This document shows, piece by piece, positions 44,136 to 53,682 of a DNA stretch of 64,000 nucleotides. Source of the DNA: a candidate division TA06 bacterium SM23_40 (GTDB taxonomy: Bacteria > LJUI01 > SM1-40); NCBI GenBank assembly GCA_001303705.1, contig LJUI01000004.1:1-64000 (forward strand), written 5' to 3'. Position 1 is the first letter of the stretch. Each line of letters starts with the position of its first letter. The notes beneath the pieces were generated by a model. The model searched no databases and was not told the DNA's origin. It was given only the letters and a program-made list of their open reading frames with translations. The translations under genes were made by a program, and so were the position numbers.

Positions 44136-46556
44136 GTGAGCAAACGGAAGAAAAAGAATGAGCCGCAACGGCGAGCGAGCGGCGCTGGTCGCTCGGTTGC
44201 CTCCGGGGAGCAAGCGACGGATCGGTTGGTCGTCCCTCTGCTCCTTGCGGGCATGGTTGTTGCGATCGTCATTCTATTCCGGGACTTCATCTTCTCAGAT
44301 CGCATGCTTCACGGTTCCGATGTCCTCACCTCGGCATACTATTTTCGCGTCTTCGGGAGCGAATATCTTCTCGAGCACCTCCGCTGGCCATCGTGGAATC
44401 CGTACATTTTTGGAGGGCTCCCCTTCGTTGACGCGATGCATAGCGACATATTCTATCCGACGTGGATTCTGCGGCTCCTGGTCCCGGTAGCGAGGGCGAA
44501 CGGATACGTTTTCTGTATTCACATATTCCTCTCTGGTGTCGCGACCTTCTGCTTTGTTCGTTCGCTTGGAGTGGGGCGCACAGGTGCAGCCATCTCCGCG
44601 TTGGCGTACATGTTCTCGGCGGGGATAGTCTCGTTCATATTCGAGGGTCACGACGGGAGGCTCATTGTGACCTCAATGTTGCCGGTGGCGCTCCTATTCC
44701 TCCACCGTGGAATGGCCGGCAACGGGGCTTGGAACTACATCGTGGCAGGAGGGGGGGTTGGGCTCGCACTCCTGTCTCCCCAGGTGCAGATGTCGTACTA
44801 TCTCGGGATAGCAGTCTCCCTCTTCTTCCTGGTGGAATTGTGGTATCGATGGCAGCGATCGCGTGATCCGAGAAAGGCGGTATCTGCGATTCTGCTTTTC
44901 GTTGCCATGGTGGGGGTCGGGTTGAGCCTCGCGGCGGTTCAGTTCCTCCCGGCGTATTCGTATCTCGAGTACTCTCCCCGGGGTGGTGGAGGGAGGGGGT
45001 ACGAGTTCGCCACGTCCTGGTCGATGCCTCCGGAAGAGACGATCAATCTGGTGGCGCCTTCCTTCTCCGGGCTGCTCGAGAGCTATTGGGGGCGCAATTA
45101 CTTCAAGCACCACTCGGAATATCTCGGTATCATCACGCTCGTGTTGGCCGGCACAGGAGTGGCACTCAGCCGGCGGAGGCCGTACGCCCGATTCTTTATC
45201 GGTCTGGCGGTCTTCAGTCTGATTATGGCCTGGGGTGGACACACTCCGTTGTATAGAATCGCATACTATATCATACCGAGGATCAAGCAGTTCCGCGCTC
45301 CTTCGCTGATCTTCTACCTTTTCTCGTTCTCGGTGGCTGTGCTCGCGGGATTCGGCCTTGACTCTTTGCACAGTGAAACCGGTGCGAGGGCGAAGCGGCT
45401 CATACGGGGGCTGGCAATCGTTCTCGGTGTCCTGGCAGTCTGCCTGATCGTCTGTGTGGTCGCACGCGAAGGTGTGACCCGATCGATTGCAGACGGGGTT
45501 ATTCCCTATCTCAGGGCTCACTATGCGCCGGAGATGGTTCAGATGAAGGTACGCAGCCTGGGGGCCAACTATTCCGCATTCCTTCTCTCCTTCTTCAGAT
45601 CGCTGGTCGTGGCCGGTATCTCGATCGTGATCATCTGGATGCTTGTTGAGAGAAAGATACTTCCCGCGACCGGTCTGTATCTGCTGGGTCCGTTACTTCT
45701 TTTCGATCTGCTCCTGGTGGATGCGAAGTTCGTCCGGACGGTGCAGCCAGCTGACGAGTTCTTTGCCGAGGACGAAGTGGTGAGATATCTAAAGCAGGAT
45801 GACAGCGTATTCAGAGTATTCCCGTACGACCACCGACCTAACGATGACTACCTGATGCTGTTTGGCCTCCAGAGTGTAGGTGGGCACCATGGGAATCAGC
45901 TCCAACGGTATCAGCGGTTCATCGGGGGTGCAGAGACAGTGATGTTCTACGCCCCCAATCTTCAGTACCGCAACTTCCTCGATCTGCTGAACGTCAAGTA
46001 CATCGTAGCATCGAAACGGGTGCCCGCGTCGGGCCTTCCGGTGGCCCACTCTGGTGCTGCATTCAACATCCTCACAAACGAGACTGTGCTCCCACGGGTC
46101 TTTATCGTGCCGGACTACCGTGTGGTGACAGATGATGATGCGTTGGATCTTCTGAAGCGGTCCGACTTCGATCCCAGTGCTACCGTGCTGCTGAGCGAGG
46201 ATCCTGGCTTCACTCCTGTATCGAGTGATACGTCTGTGGGCGAGGCGCTGCTCATCTCGTATGAGCCCGATCGGGTGGTGGTCGAGGCTACCACTTCGAG
46301 CACGGCTCTGCTTGTCCTGAGCGACAATTACTACCCGATGTGGAGAGCGGTGATCGATGGTCGGCCGACGAAGATCTACAGGGCCTATTACACTCTCCGG
46401 GCCGTGGTGGTGGAGCCGGGCTCGCACGCGGTAGAATTCGTGTACGATTCGATCTATCTCAAGGTCGGTTTCGTATTGAGTCTGGTTGCATCGCTGATGG
46501 TGCTGGCGGCAGGTTGCGTGGTCATTGTACAGTGGCAAAGGAGGCGCAGAGCGTGA
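44136..46556 (+). CDS. YfhO-like membrane protein (GT-C-type)
   Basis: 806 residues from GTG 44136, with GGAGGGTCTGGGGA upstream. After a basic N-terminus there are about twelve membrane helices. The first external loop has HGSDVLTSAYYF and WNPYIFGGLPFVDAMHSDIFYPT, the hallmark of YfhO-type proteins (PF09586). A C-terminal soluble beta domain has LLVLSDNYYPMWRAVIDG and VVVEPGSHAVEFVYDS. Family members in Gram-positives are linked to glycosylation of lipoteichoic acid by lipid-phosphate sugars. It shares a GTGA overlap with the Dpm1-like gene, a likely donor-maker for it. Confidence 0.9.
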   Translation: MSKRKKKNEPQRRASGAGRSVASGEQATDRLVVPLLLAGMVVAIVILFRDFIFSDRMLHGSDVLTSAYYFRVFGSEYLLEHLRWPSWNPYIFGGLPFVDAMHSDIFYPTWILRLLVPVARANGYVFCIHIFLSGVATFCFVRSLGVGRTGAAISALAYMFSAGIVSFIFEGHDGRLIVTSMLPVALLFLHRGMAGNGAWNYIVAGGGVGLALLSPQVQMSYYLGIAVSLFFLVELWYRWQRSRDPRKAVSAILLFVAMVGVGLSLAAVQFLPAYSYLEYSPRGGGGRGYEFATSWSMPPEETINLVAPSFSGLLESYWGRNYFKHHSEYLGIITLVLAGTGVALSRRRPYARFFIGLAVFSLIMAWGGHTPLYRIAYYIIPRIKQFRAPSLIFYLFSFSVAVLAGFGLDSLHSETGARAKRLIRGLAIVLGVLAVCLIVCVVAREGVTRSIADGVIPYLRAHYAPEMVQMKVRSLGANYSAFLLSFFRSLVVAGISIVIIWMLVERKILPATGLYLLGPLLLFDLLLVDAKFVRTVQPADEFFAEDEVVRYLKQDDSVFRVFPYDHRPNDDYLMLFGLQSVGGHHGNQLQRYQRFIGGAETVMFYAPNLQYRNFLDLLNVKYIVASKRVPASGLPVAHSGAAFNILTNETVLPRVFIVPDYRVVTDDDALDLLKRSDFDPSATVLLSEDPGFTPVSSDTSVGEALLISYEPDRVVVEATTSSTALLVLSDNYYPMWRAVIDGRPTKIYRAYYTLRAVVVEPGSHAVEFVYDSIYLKVGFVLSLVASLMVLAAGCVVIVQWQRRRRA

Positions 46557-47269
46557 GGACCCTGGTGGTCGTTCCGACATACAACGAAAAGGAAAACATC
46601 GAGCGGATCATCGAGGAGGTGCTGGCCACCAATCCTGAGGTAGAGATATTGGTCGTGGACGATAACTCGCCGGACGGTACAGGGGAGATTATCGACCGCC
46701 GTTCAGAACAGGAGCCCAGAGTGCACGTCCTCCACCGGGAAGGAAAGCTCGGTCTGGGATCGGCCTATGTTGCGGGCTTCAAGTATGCAATTCGGGAGGG
46801 GTATGACGCCGTATTCGAAATGGATGCCGATTTCTCTCACGATCCGAAGGTGATTCCGGAGTTCCTCAAGAAGCTTGTTGACTACGATCTGGTCCTCGGG
46901 TCGAGGTACCTCGACGGCGTGAGCGTCATCAACTGGCCGATGTCAAGGCTGCTGCTGAGCTATTTCGCCAATATCTACGCTCGAGTTGTCACCGGCGCTC
47001 CGATCCGTGATCTCACGGGTGGATACAAGTGTTTCCGGAGGGAAGTGCTCGAGGCTATCGACCTGGATAAAATCCATTCAGACGGATATGCGTTCCAGAT
47101 CGAGATGGACGTCAAGACCTGGAGGAAAGGGTTCAGGGTGCTGGAGATCCCCATCATTTTCGTTGAGCGGGGAGTAGGTACGTCCAAAATGTCGCGGCGC
47201 ATCATATGGGAAGCGCTGTGGCTGGTGTGGCGTCTGCGTTTCGCCTCCTTGCTCGGGAGATTGAAGTGA
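46553..47269 (+). CDS. Dolichol/polyprenol-phosphate mannosyltransferase-like GT2 (Dpm1 type)
   Basis: 238 residues from GTG 46553, with AAAGGAGGCGCAGAGC upstream. The domain is compact GT-A without membrane helices: LVVVPTYNEKENIERIIEEV, VVDDNSPDGTGEII, HREGKLGLGSAYVAGF, EMDADFSHDP and DLTGGYKCFRREVL. These are signatures of polyprenol monophosphomannose synthases (Dpm1/Ppm1), which transfer mannose from GDP-mannose to a polyprenyl phosphate. It is sandwiched between YfhO-like and GT2 genes by GTGA overlaps on both sides. Confidence 0.92.
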   Translation: MRTLVVVPTYNEKENIERIIEEVLATNPEVEILVVDDNSPDGTGEIIDRRSEQEPRVHVLHREGKLGLGSAYVAGFKYAIREGYDAVFEMDADFSHDPKVIPEFLKKLVDYDLVLGSRYLDGVSVINWPMSRLLLSYFANIYARVVTGAPIRDLTGGYKCFRREVLEAIDLDKIHSDGYAFQIEMDVKTWRKGFRVLEIPIIFVERGVGTSKMSRRIIWEALWLVWRLRFASLLGRLK

Positions 47270-48051
47270 GGGAGTTGGATTTATCGATAGTGATCATACA
47301 CTATCGCATGGTTGATGATCTTCTCAGGTGTCTCGCCTCGATCTATGATCGGAAATGGGACGTCGCGTTCGAAGTACTCATCATCCACAAGCCCTCCGGT
47401 GATCGCTCCCGACAGACGATCGTCGAATCGTATCCAGCTGTGAGAATAGTCGAGACCTGTCGATTCGGCATCGCCTCGATGCGCAACCTGGGGATCGCCG
47501 GTGCTTCAGGTCGCATTCTGTGTACGCTCGATGCGGACGTCGAAGTTCTTCCCGGCGCGTTCGATCGATTGGTGGAGTTCATGGATACGCACGCCGGCGC
47601 AGCAGGTGCCGGACCGAAGACACTGCGGCCCGATGGTAGCCTCGAGCCGAGCTGTCGGAGGTTCTATACGGTGCGGACGTTATTGGCGCGGCGGACACCG
47701 CTGCGCCCCCTGATCGGAGGTGACCGGCTCGAACGAGTCCATCTGATGGAAGACTGGGATCACGGCAGCGTGCGTGAGGTCGACTGGGTCGCCGGAGCAT
47801 GCATTGTGATGAGCAGGGACGCTGTCGGTGCCATCGGGATGTTCGATGAGTCGTTTGTGTACGGATTTGAGGACGTCGATTGGTGCTATCGAGCTCGCCT
47901 TAGCGGGCGGACGGTCTACTACGTGCCGGATGCGAGTATCATACACCACGTGCAGCGGAGGAGCGCGAGAGGTCTTAACTGGATGACCCTCCAACATCTG
48001 AAGAGCGCGTTCCACTTCTACCATAAACACCGTCGGCAACGTCGATGGTGA
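47266..48051 (+). CDS. Glycosyltransferase family 2 (rhamnosyltransferase-like)
   Basis: 261 residues from GTG 47266, with GGGAGATTGAA upstream. The GT-A core has LSIVIIHYRMVDDLLRCLASI, FGIASMRNLGIAGASGRILCTLDADVEV and the acceptor-side region VDWVAGACIVMSRDAVGAIGMFDESFVYGFEDVDWCYRARLSG. That arrangement (GACxxxRR-like, ...EDxDxCxR) is typical of WbbL/rfb rhamnosyltransferase-like enzymes. A rhamnosyl-type donor would agree with the GMD/RMD-like genes upstream, but the donor is inferred. It is translationally coupled to the Dpm1-like gene. Confidence 0.9.
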   Translation: MRELDLSIVIIHYRMVDDLLRCLASIYDRKWDVAFEVLIIHKPSGDRSRQTIVESYPAVRIVETCRFGIASMRNLGIAGASGRILCTLDADVEVLPGAFDRLVEFMDTHAGAAGAGPKTLRPDGSLEPSCRRFYTVRTLLARRTPLRPLIGGDRLERVHLMEDWDHGSVREVDWVAGACIVMSRDAVGAIGMFDESFVYGFEDVDWCYRARLSGRTVYYVPDASIIHHVQRRSARGLNWMTLQHLKSAFHFYHKHRRQRRW

Positions 48052-48068
48052 ACAGAGGCCCTGATTCG

Positions 48069-49517
48069 ATGACTGCGACCTTTCTCGTCCCTCCGCCGCT
48101 GGAGGGGACCCGCGTGCCGGAGCGCGTCTTCGGGTGCAACTACGGGCTGTACCCCATACCCAATATCTTCATGCTTATCGCGGCAGCATTGCTGGAGAGG
48201 AATGGATACCAGGTCTCCGTGGTGGACGCCGCCATCGCCCGCTGGACACGGGAGCGGTTTGCCCGATTCCTCGCCTCCGACAGCAGTTCGGTCTACGTCA
48301 TCTATTCCGTCGAGTTGGCGAAGAAGACGGATCGTCTCGCCTGGAACATGATCCGGGAGGCACGCGGCTCGATACCGGTCATCTTTGCCGGACCGGCTCC
48401 CACGTATGATCCTGATGGGTATCTCCTCGACGAGGAGACGATCATCGTAAGGGGGGAGGTGGAGATGACGATCGATGGGATCGTGGGGGCGATCGCCCGT
48501 GGTTCTTCGTGGGGAGGAATCGCCGGCATCTCCTACATGCATGGATCGCGCGCGATCCATGCACCAAGTCGAGCGCTGATCGAGGACCTGGATTCGCTGC
48601 CCTTCCCTGCCCGGCACCTGGTCGATCGGACGAAGTACTATAACCCGAAACTGGGATTGACGCCCAATACTGCTGTCCTCACGAGCAGGGGCTGCGGTTA
48701 CTCATGCATCTACTGCGTACCCTGTTCGCTCAGTTTCGCCAGAGAGCTTGAGTATAAGGCCGCTCACGGCCGGAAACCGCCGGTCCGGCTCCGTTCGGTC
48801 GACAATGTGCTCGCCGAGCTCTCGCAGCTGGCACAGGCTGGTTATCGCAGCGTCAGCTTCCTCGATGACCAGTTCGTCTGGGGGGAGCGGCGCACCGTTG
48901 CCCTATGTGAGGGAATCGCCAAACTCGGGCTCACGTGGGGATGTCTCGCGCGGGCAGATGTCTTGACAGAACCCATCGTACGGGCGATGGCTGTGAGTGG
49001 CTGCCGGTATGTCGATGTCGGCGTCGAGTCATTCGACCAGCGTGTGCTCGACTTCGTGCGCAAAGACATGACGGTAGGGGAGGCCGAACGCGGTATATGC
49101 CTGCTCACCGAGCATGGGATCATGGCCAAGTTGAATATTCTGATTGGCGCCGCACCGTTCGAGACGAAGGAGACGTTCCGCAACAACTTCGCGGCGATCG
49201 ACCGGCTGAGGCCCAATGCGGTAATGTTCAGTATCTGCACGCCGTTTCCCGGTACGGATCTGTACGAGCTAGCTGTCGAGAATGGGTGGCTTGCCCGTGA
49301 CGGGTATCGGGCAGTCGATGTCCAGAAAGAGGCGTTGCTCGATCTGCCCTTCTTGAGCGCCAGTGAACTGGAGAGACTCGCGCATCGGGCCAACATACGC
49401 TTTTATCTCAATCCGGCGGTGGTGTGGCGTAACATCCGATCCGCACAGAGTTCGGAGTCGCTCGTCCAGATGTTCTCAGTTCTCCGGGGGAAGCTTCGTC
49501 ATTCGGGCGGAACCTAG
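48069..49517 (+). CDS. B12-binding-domain radical SAM protein
   Basis: About 482 residues; ATG 48069 has AGAGG upstream, while ATG 48045 overlaps the preceding gene. The N-terminal half is a cobalamin-binding-like fold (IPNIFMLIAAALLERNGYQVSVVDAA). The radical SAM core has the cluster motif Cys209-x3-Cys213-x2-Cys216 in RGCGYSCIYC, then SFLDDQFVWG, and GVESFDQRVLDFVRKDMTVGEAERGI, as in HpnP/HpnJ/BchE-type enzymes. The typical DxHxxG cobalamin motif is not obvious. Such proteins carry out C-methylations or rearrangements on unactivated carbons. Its place among glycan genes suggests a sugar or lipid-carrier substrate, which is inference. Confidence 0.9.
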   Translation: MTATFLVPPPLEGTRVPERVFGCNYGLYPIPNIFMLIAAALLERNGYQVSVVDAAIARWTRERFARFLASDSSSVYVIYSVELAKKTDRLAWNMIREARGSIPVIFAGPAPTYDPDGYLLDEETIIVRGEVEMTIDGIVGAIARGSSWGGIAGISYMHGSRAIHAPSRALIEDLDSLPFPARHLVDRTKYYNPKLGLTPNTAVLTSRGCGYSCIYCVPCSLSFARELEYKAAHGRKPPVRLRSVDNVLAELSQLAQAGYRSVSFLDDQFVWGERRTVALCEGIAKLGLTWGCLARADVLTEPIVRAMAVSGCRYVDVGVESFDQRVLDFVRKDMTVGEAERGICLLTEHGIMAKLNILIGAAPFETKETFRNNFAAIDRLRPNAVMFSICTPFPGTDLYELAVENGWLARDGYRAVDVQKEALLDLPFLSASELERLAHRANIRFYLNPAVVWRNIRSAQSSESLVQMFSVLRGKLRHSGGT

Positions 49518-49531
49518 ACAAGGAAAGCAGC

Positions 49532-50734
49532 ATGGCCACAAGGGTCGACGTGCTCGCCTACCTCATAGCAGCCCTGCTCGCCGCTGTTCTCGTTATGATG
49601 TTGACGCCAGCGGTGAGACGGCTTGTGATTCGCTTCGGATTGCTTGACAGACCCGCAGACCGCAAAGTGCACACGTCTGCGATCCCCCAACTCGGCGGGA
49701 TCGCGATCTACGTGTCGTTTGTCGTCGCCGCGAGCTTGGGCGTTCTCGTTTTGGGCGCCAGAGATCTGATCCCTGGCCTTGGAGCACTGCTCGCCGCCGG
49801 TCTGATTGTTGTGGGCCTTGGCATATATGATGATCTGATGACGGCTTCAGCACGTGTGAAACTGCCGGTTCAGATCATCGCGGCGCTCCTCATCGTGGGG
49901 TTCGGATTCCGGATCCACTCGATAACGAACCCGGTGGGCGGCGTGATCAGGCTGACGTGGATCTCAGTGCCGGTGAGTGTCGTCTGGCTCGTGGCGTTTA
50001 TGAACGCGCTCAACCTCGTCGATGGGCTGGACGGTCTGGCGGCCGGTCTCGCAGCCATTGCGGCGGCGACGCTCTTCGTGGGTGGATTGATGTTCGGGAA
50101 TCAGTTCTCGAGTGTATTGATGGCTGCCCTGTTTGGTGTCTGTGTAGCCTTCCTCTACTTCAACTTCCACCCCGCGTCGATCTTCATGGGAGACACCGGC
50201 AGCCTGTTCCTCGGGCTCGTGTTCGGCACAGTTGGGCTGGCGGAAGGTGGGAAGAGTGTGGCGTTGATCGTCCTCCTCGTTCCGCTCACTGCACTGGGTG
50301 TGCCCCTCATTGACACCGTGATGGCCGTCTGTCGGCGGACGGCGAGACGTCGCTACATCTTCGCCGGTGACAAGGAGCACATACATCATCGCCTGCTCGG
50401 TCTCGGGTTCTCTCATCGGCAGGTCGTCCTCATACTCTACGGTCTGGCAGCGCTCTTGGGTATGGTGGCATTAGCACTTGCCACGGCAAACCGAGCAATC
50501 ATCCTCTTCTTTTCGGCGACGGCAGCCGGGTTCGCTGGATGGGGTGCAGTCCGCCTCAGGATAATCGGTCCGGAGCGGAGGAATCGGATCAGCTCACAGG
50601 CCGGATCTCCTGGCGAGAGCGGGTCGGAACAGGTATCTACACTGCCGGGCAATTCCTCCCGGTCGCCGATGGATGGGGTATTGGCGCGCGGCGATCGCCA
50701 TCCGGGCAGGGGTGAACTGAGGGGAGATGATTGA
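49532..50734 (+). CDS. Undecaprenyl-phosphate sugar-1-phosphate transferase, WecA/TagO-like
   Basis: 400 residues with about ten or eleven membrane helices and a polar C-terminal tail. It has the diagnostic motifs of the MraY/WecA family: DRPADRKVHTSAIPQLGGIAIY near the start, GIYDDL, FMNALNLVDGLDGLAAGLA, FMGDTGSLFLG and the HIHH histidines (about residue 285). WecA-type enzymes transfer GlcNAc-1-phosphate or a similar sugar phosphate onto undecaprenyl phosphate, starting a lipid-linked glycan. AAGGAAAGCAGC precedes the ATG. This is the only clear initiating enzyme in the locus. Confidence 0.95.
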   Translation: MATRVDVLAYLIAALLAAVLVMMLTPAVRRLVIRFGLLDRPADRKVHTSAIPQLGGIAIYVSFVVAASLGVLVLGARDLIPGLGALLAAGLIVVGLGIYDDLMTASARVKLPVQIIAALLIVGFGFRIHSITNPVGGVIRLTWISVPVSVVWLVAFMNALNLVDGLDGLAAGLAAIAAATLFVGGLMFGNQFSSVLMAALFGVCVAFLYFNFHPASIFMGDTGSLFLGLVFGTVGLAEGGKSVALIVLLVPLTALGVPLIDTVMAVCRRTARRRYIFAGDKEHIHHRLLGLGFSHRQVVLILYGLAALLGMVALALATANRAIILFFSATAAGFAGWGAVRLRIIGPERRNRISSQAGSPGESGSEQVSTLPGNSSRSPMDGVLARGDRHPGRGELRGDD

Positions 50735-50750
50735 TGCCGGAGGAACCTGA

Positions 50751-52992
50751 ATGATGCAGCGAGTTTCGGTCCGCCTGGCATACATGATGTCCCTGGCCGC
50801 AGGGCTCATCTTCGCCTCAGGCTGGATGATGCAGGTTGCGGCGAGGTCATGTCAGGGCGAGAGCTGGACCACGTATACGAATGCCAACTTCGTCGAGGAC
50901 ATAGTAGACGTCGATGATCGCCTATGGTGCGCTACCGGTGGCGGAGTCGCCCGCTGACACCACTGAACTCGATTTCACGGTCTTCACGAATGTCGATGGG
51001 CTTCCTGTGCTGGAGGTACGCGCGGTAGAGGTAGATGAATGGGGCAACATCTGGGTGGGCACAGAGGGAGGGGGGCTCGCCGTCGGGCAGGGCGAGGGTG
51101 CCACCTGGGCTACCTATCCCTCCTTTCAGCTCGAGCCAGAGAATATCCGTTCGCTCCTGGGCCGCGCTGATACGTTGTGGGTCTGCACAGACGAAGGACT
51201 GGCGCTCATCACGACTCGGATGACGGCCGACTGGAGCGACGACGAGATCGATCTCTTCACTGAGTCGGACGGACTCGCCAACGCGGACGTGAATGTGGCT
51301 CTTGTGGCCGACAGCATCCTGTGGGTGGGGACTGTGGACGGCCTCAACAGGGTGCGGCTCGACGGGTTGGGAGATCCGGCTCAGTGGCAGGTGATACGGA
51401 TGGAGGATGGGCTGGCGAGCGACGTCGTTCTCAGCCTCGCCGTGCAGCCCGGTCTCGTATGGGCCGGAACGGATGAGGGGATCTCTCGCTGGGATGGGAG
51501 CCAATGGGTATCGCAGCTGGCCGGCCTCGAGGTACGCCAGGTGGCAGTTGGGGGTGACAGCGTCTGGGCAACTACCGACGACGGGGTCTGGCGTTACCAT
51601 GTCGACGGAGGGTGGTCAGACGTCACCGGCGAGCTGCCATTGCGAGATGCGGTAGCGGTCCACGTCGACAGCGGAGGTCACGTCTGGATTGGCTTGGGAA
51701 GCGGGCGAACAAGCAGCCGGCGTCTCTATGGCGAGGGGTTGGCCAGAAGAGGAGGGGACGGCTGGGAGCGGTATCTGTCAAACGGACTGGCATCGAATGC
51801 AGTGGCGGACGCAGTACTCGACCTCGACGGGACACTCTGGTGCACCCACTTCCCCGGCGGAGTGAGCCACCTTACTGCCGAGGGGTGGGAGACATTTACC
51901 AGGGCTACGACCGAGGGCATGTTGGGAAGCGACTTCGTACTCTGGTGCGCGGTCGATAGCAGGGGCGACAAGTGGTTCGGGACCTGGGGCGGGGGAGTCT
52001 CCCGGCTGACTGCCGATGGTCAGTGGCTGCTCTATGACCAAGACAACAGTCCGCTCCAGACCGAGCTCGTCGGCGCCCTGACGGTCGACAGGCATGACAA
52101 TGTCTGGATCTTCGACTATCAGAATGCTCTGTACGTCCGCTCCGGAGATGACTCGACCTGGACCCGACTCGATCTTGCAGGGGAAGATGCCATCTTCGAC
52201 ATCGCGGTCGATGAGCAGGACATCGTATGGACAGGATCGTACGATCGGGGGATCAGGCGGCTCGACTACGCAGGTACGCTGAACGATCCTTCGGATGATG
52301 CGGTGACTGCTTACTCGGTGGAGCACGGCCTTGCCAGTCCAGGTGTGAGGGCGGTAGCGAACGGCGCAGGGGCGACAATGTGGTTCGGGACCACGGGCGG
52401 TGCGAGTCAGTTCGATGGGACAGATTTCACAACTTACCGAAGGGCGACGTCAGGCCTTCTGTCGGACTTCGTGAGCGATGTCGTCGTCGACGGGTGGGGA
52501 TGCGTCTGGTTCCTTACCGATGGCGGCGTCTCCGTGCTCGAGCCGGGCGGGATCTGGCGCTCGTACACGAGCCAGAATAGCGGGCTCGTCTCCGGGACGA
52601 TAGGTGATTGGAGCAATGCCCTCCTCATTGATGAGTCACAGGAGCGCGCCTGGATCGGAACAGTGTGGGGGCTCTCTTGCCTCAGTTTCATCCCCCCGTT
52701 TCCGCGTCCGGACGGCCTCGCCTCGGTTCGGGCCTATCCGAATCCCTTCGTGCCGTCGCTGGGACATCGTATAGTGCACTTCGCCTCCTTGCCCGAAGAT
52801 GCCGAGGTATGCATCTTTGGGTTGGGCGGGGAGCTCGTCTGGGAGTCGGGCAGGGGTGCGGTCTCGAATGGGGAGATCAGCTGGTCGGTTGTGAATTCCC
52901 GTGGGAAGGAGGTTGCAGGCGGCATCTATATCTATCTTGTGCGCGTTGCCGGGGGCGAAGTGCGAACAGGACGAGTGGCCGTGGTCCGGTAG
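50751..52992 (+). CDS. Secreted two-component-regulator-type beta-propeller protein, frameshifted near 50955
   Basis: The gene is read in two frames. Frame A starts at ATG 50751 (GGAGGAACCTGA upstream), encodes a signal peptide and the first propeller blade, and hits TGA at 50955-50957 after ATGGGVAR. Frame B, shifted by +1, continues directly with DTTELDFTVFTNVDGLP and runs to 52992. Repeated WVGTEGGG, LWVCTDEGL, WFGTTGGASQF-type strands mark about a dozen propeller elements. The end is a FlgD/T9SS-like Ig domain (VRAYPNPFVP to GGIYIYLVRVAGG). Family proteins normally read ARWD at the join, so two G's appear to be missing. The function is unknown; it is probably surface or periplasmic. Confidence 0.85.
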
Positions 52993-53033
52993 AGGATGCC
53001 GGCCCTGAGCCCGTCAGACGTTCGGAGCTTCTG

Positions 53034-53636
53034 ATGAACGAGACCTACATACATCCAACAGCTGATGTCTCCGATAAGGCGATCGTCGGCGCGGGCACGA
53101 AAGTCTGGCACCAGGCCCAGGTACGTGAGAATGCAGTGATCGGGCCCGACTGCATCATCGGCAAGGGTGTCTATGTCGACCACGACGTCGTGATAGGGTC
53201 CAACGTGAAGATCCAGAACAACGTCTCGCTATACAATGGCGTCACGCTGGCTGACGACGTCTTCATCGGTCCACATGTCACATTCACGAACGACCTGTAC
53301 CCTCGTTCCTTCGATCCGGAGTGGCATGTCTTGCCCACGCTCGTCGGTCGGGGAGCATCGATCGGCGCCAATGCCACGATCATCTGTGGAGTGACGATAG
53401 GTGCATTCGCCATGATCGGGGCAGGGGCAGTGATTGCCGCAGATGTGCCGGACCACGGACTGGTGTATGGGAATCCCGCGCGGCTCAGGGGGTTCGCCTG
53501 TCAGTGCGGCAGGCCCGTGACGTACGAATCGAGGAAGCACGACACGGTTGTGCTCTTATGCCAGTCGTGTGGGGAAAGACTTGAGGTGAGCCGAGAGCTG
53601 TACGAACTCTCGACAAGGCCTGAGCATATTCCATAG
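53034..53636 (+). CDS. Left-handed beta-helix N-acetyltransferase, WbpD/WlbB-like
   Basis: 200 residues from ATG 53034. Hexapeptide repeats run from IHPTADVSDKAIVGAGTKVW to VTIGAFAMIGAGAVIAADVP. The segment KIQNNVSLYNGVTLADDVFIGP and FTNDLYPRSF match the UDP-2-acetamido-3-amino-2,3-dideoxyglucuronate N-acetyltransferase branch. A C-terminal zinc-ribbon-like tail has CQCG and CQSCG. The enzyme would acetylate the 3-amino group made by the aminotransferase encoded next. The UDP-GlcNAcA 3-dehydrogenase (WbpB-like) that would complete that pathway is not in the window. The exact substrate is inferred. Confidence 0.88.
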   Translation: MNETYIHPTADVSDKAIVGAGTKVWHQAQVRENAVIGPDCIIGKGVYVDHDVVIGSNVKIQNNVSLYNGVTLADDVFIGPHVTFTNDLYPRSFDPEWHVLPTLVGRGASIGANATIICGVTIGAFAMIGAGAVIAADVPDHGLVYGNPARLRGFACQCGRPVTYESRKHDTVVLLCQSCGERLEVSRELYELSTRPEHIP

Positions 53637-53682
53637 CACCGTCGACAAATTCCATCGATAAGCTGCATCACATGGAGGGAGC

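Noticed and set aside
50951-50958. prfB-style programmed +1 frameshift
   Set aside because: The TGA-C context fits, but the preceding codon CGC cannot re-pair after a +1 slip as CUU can, and no well-spaced stimulatory Shine-Dalgarno was seen; a small deletion explains the join better.
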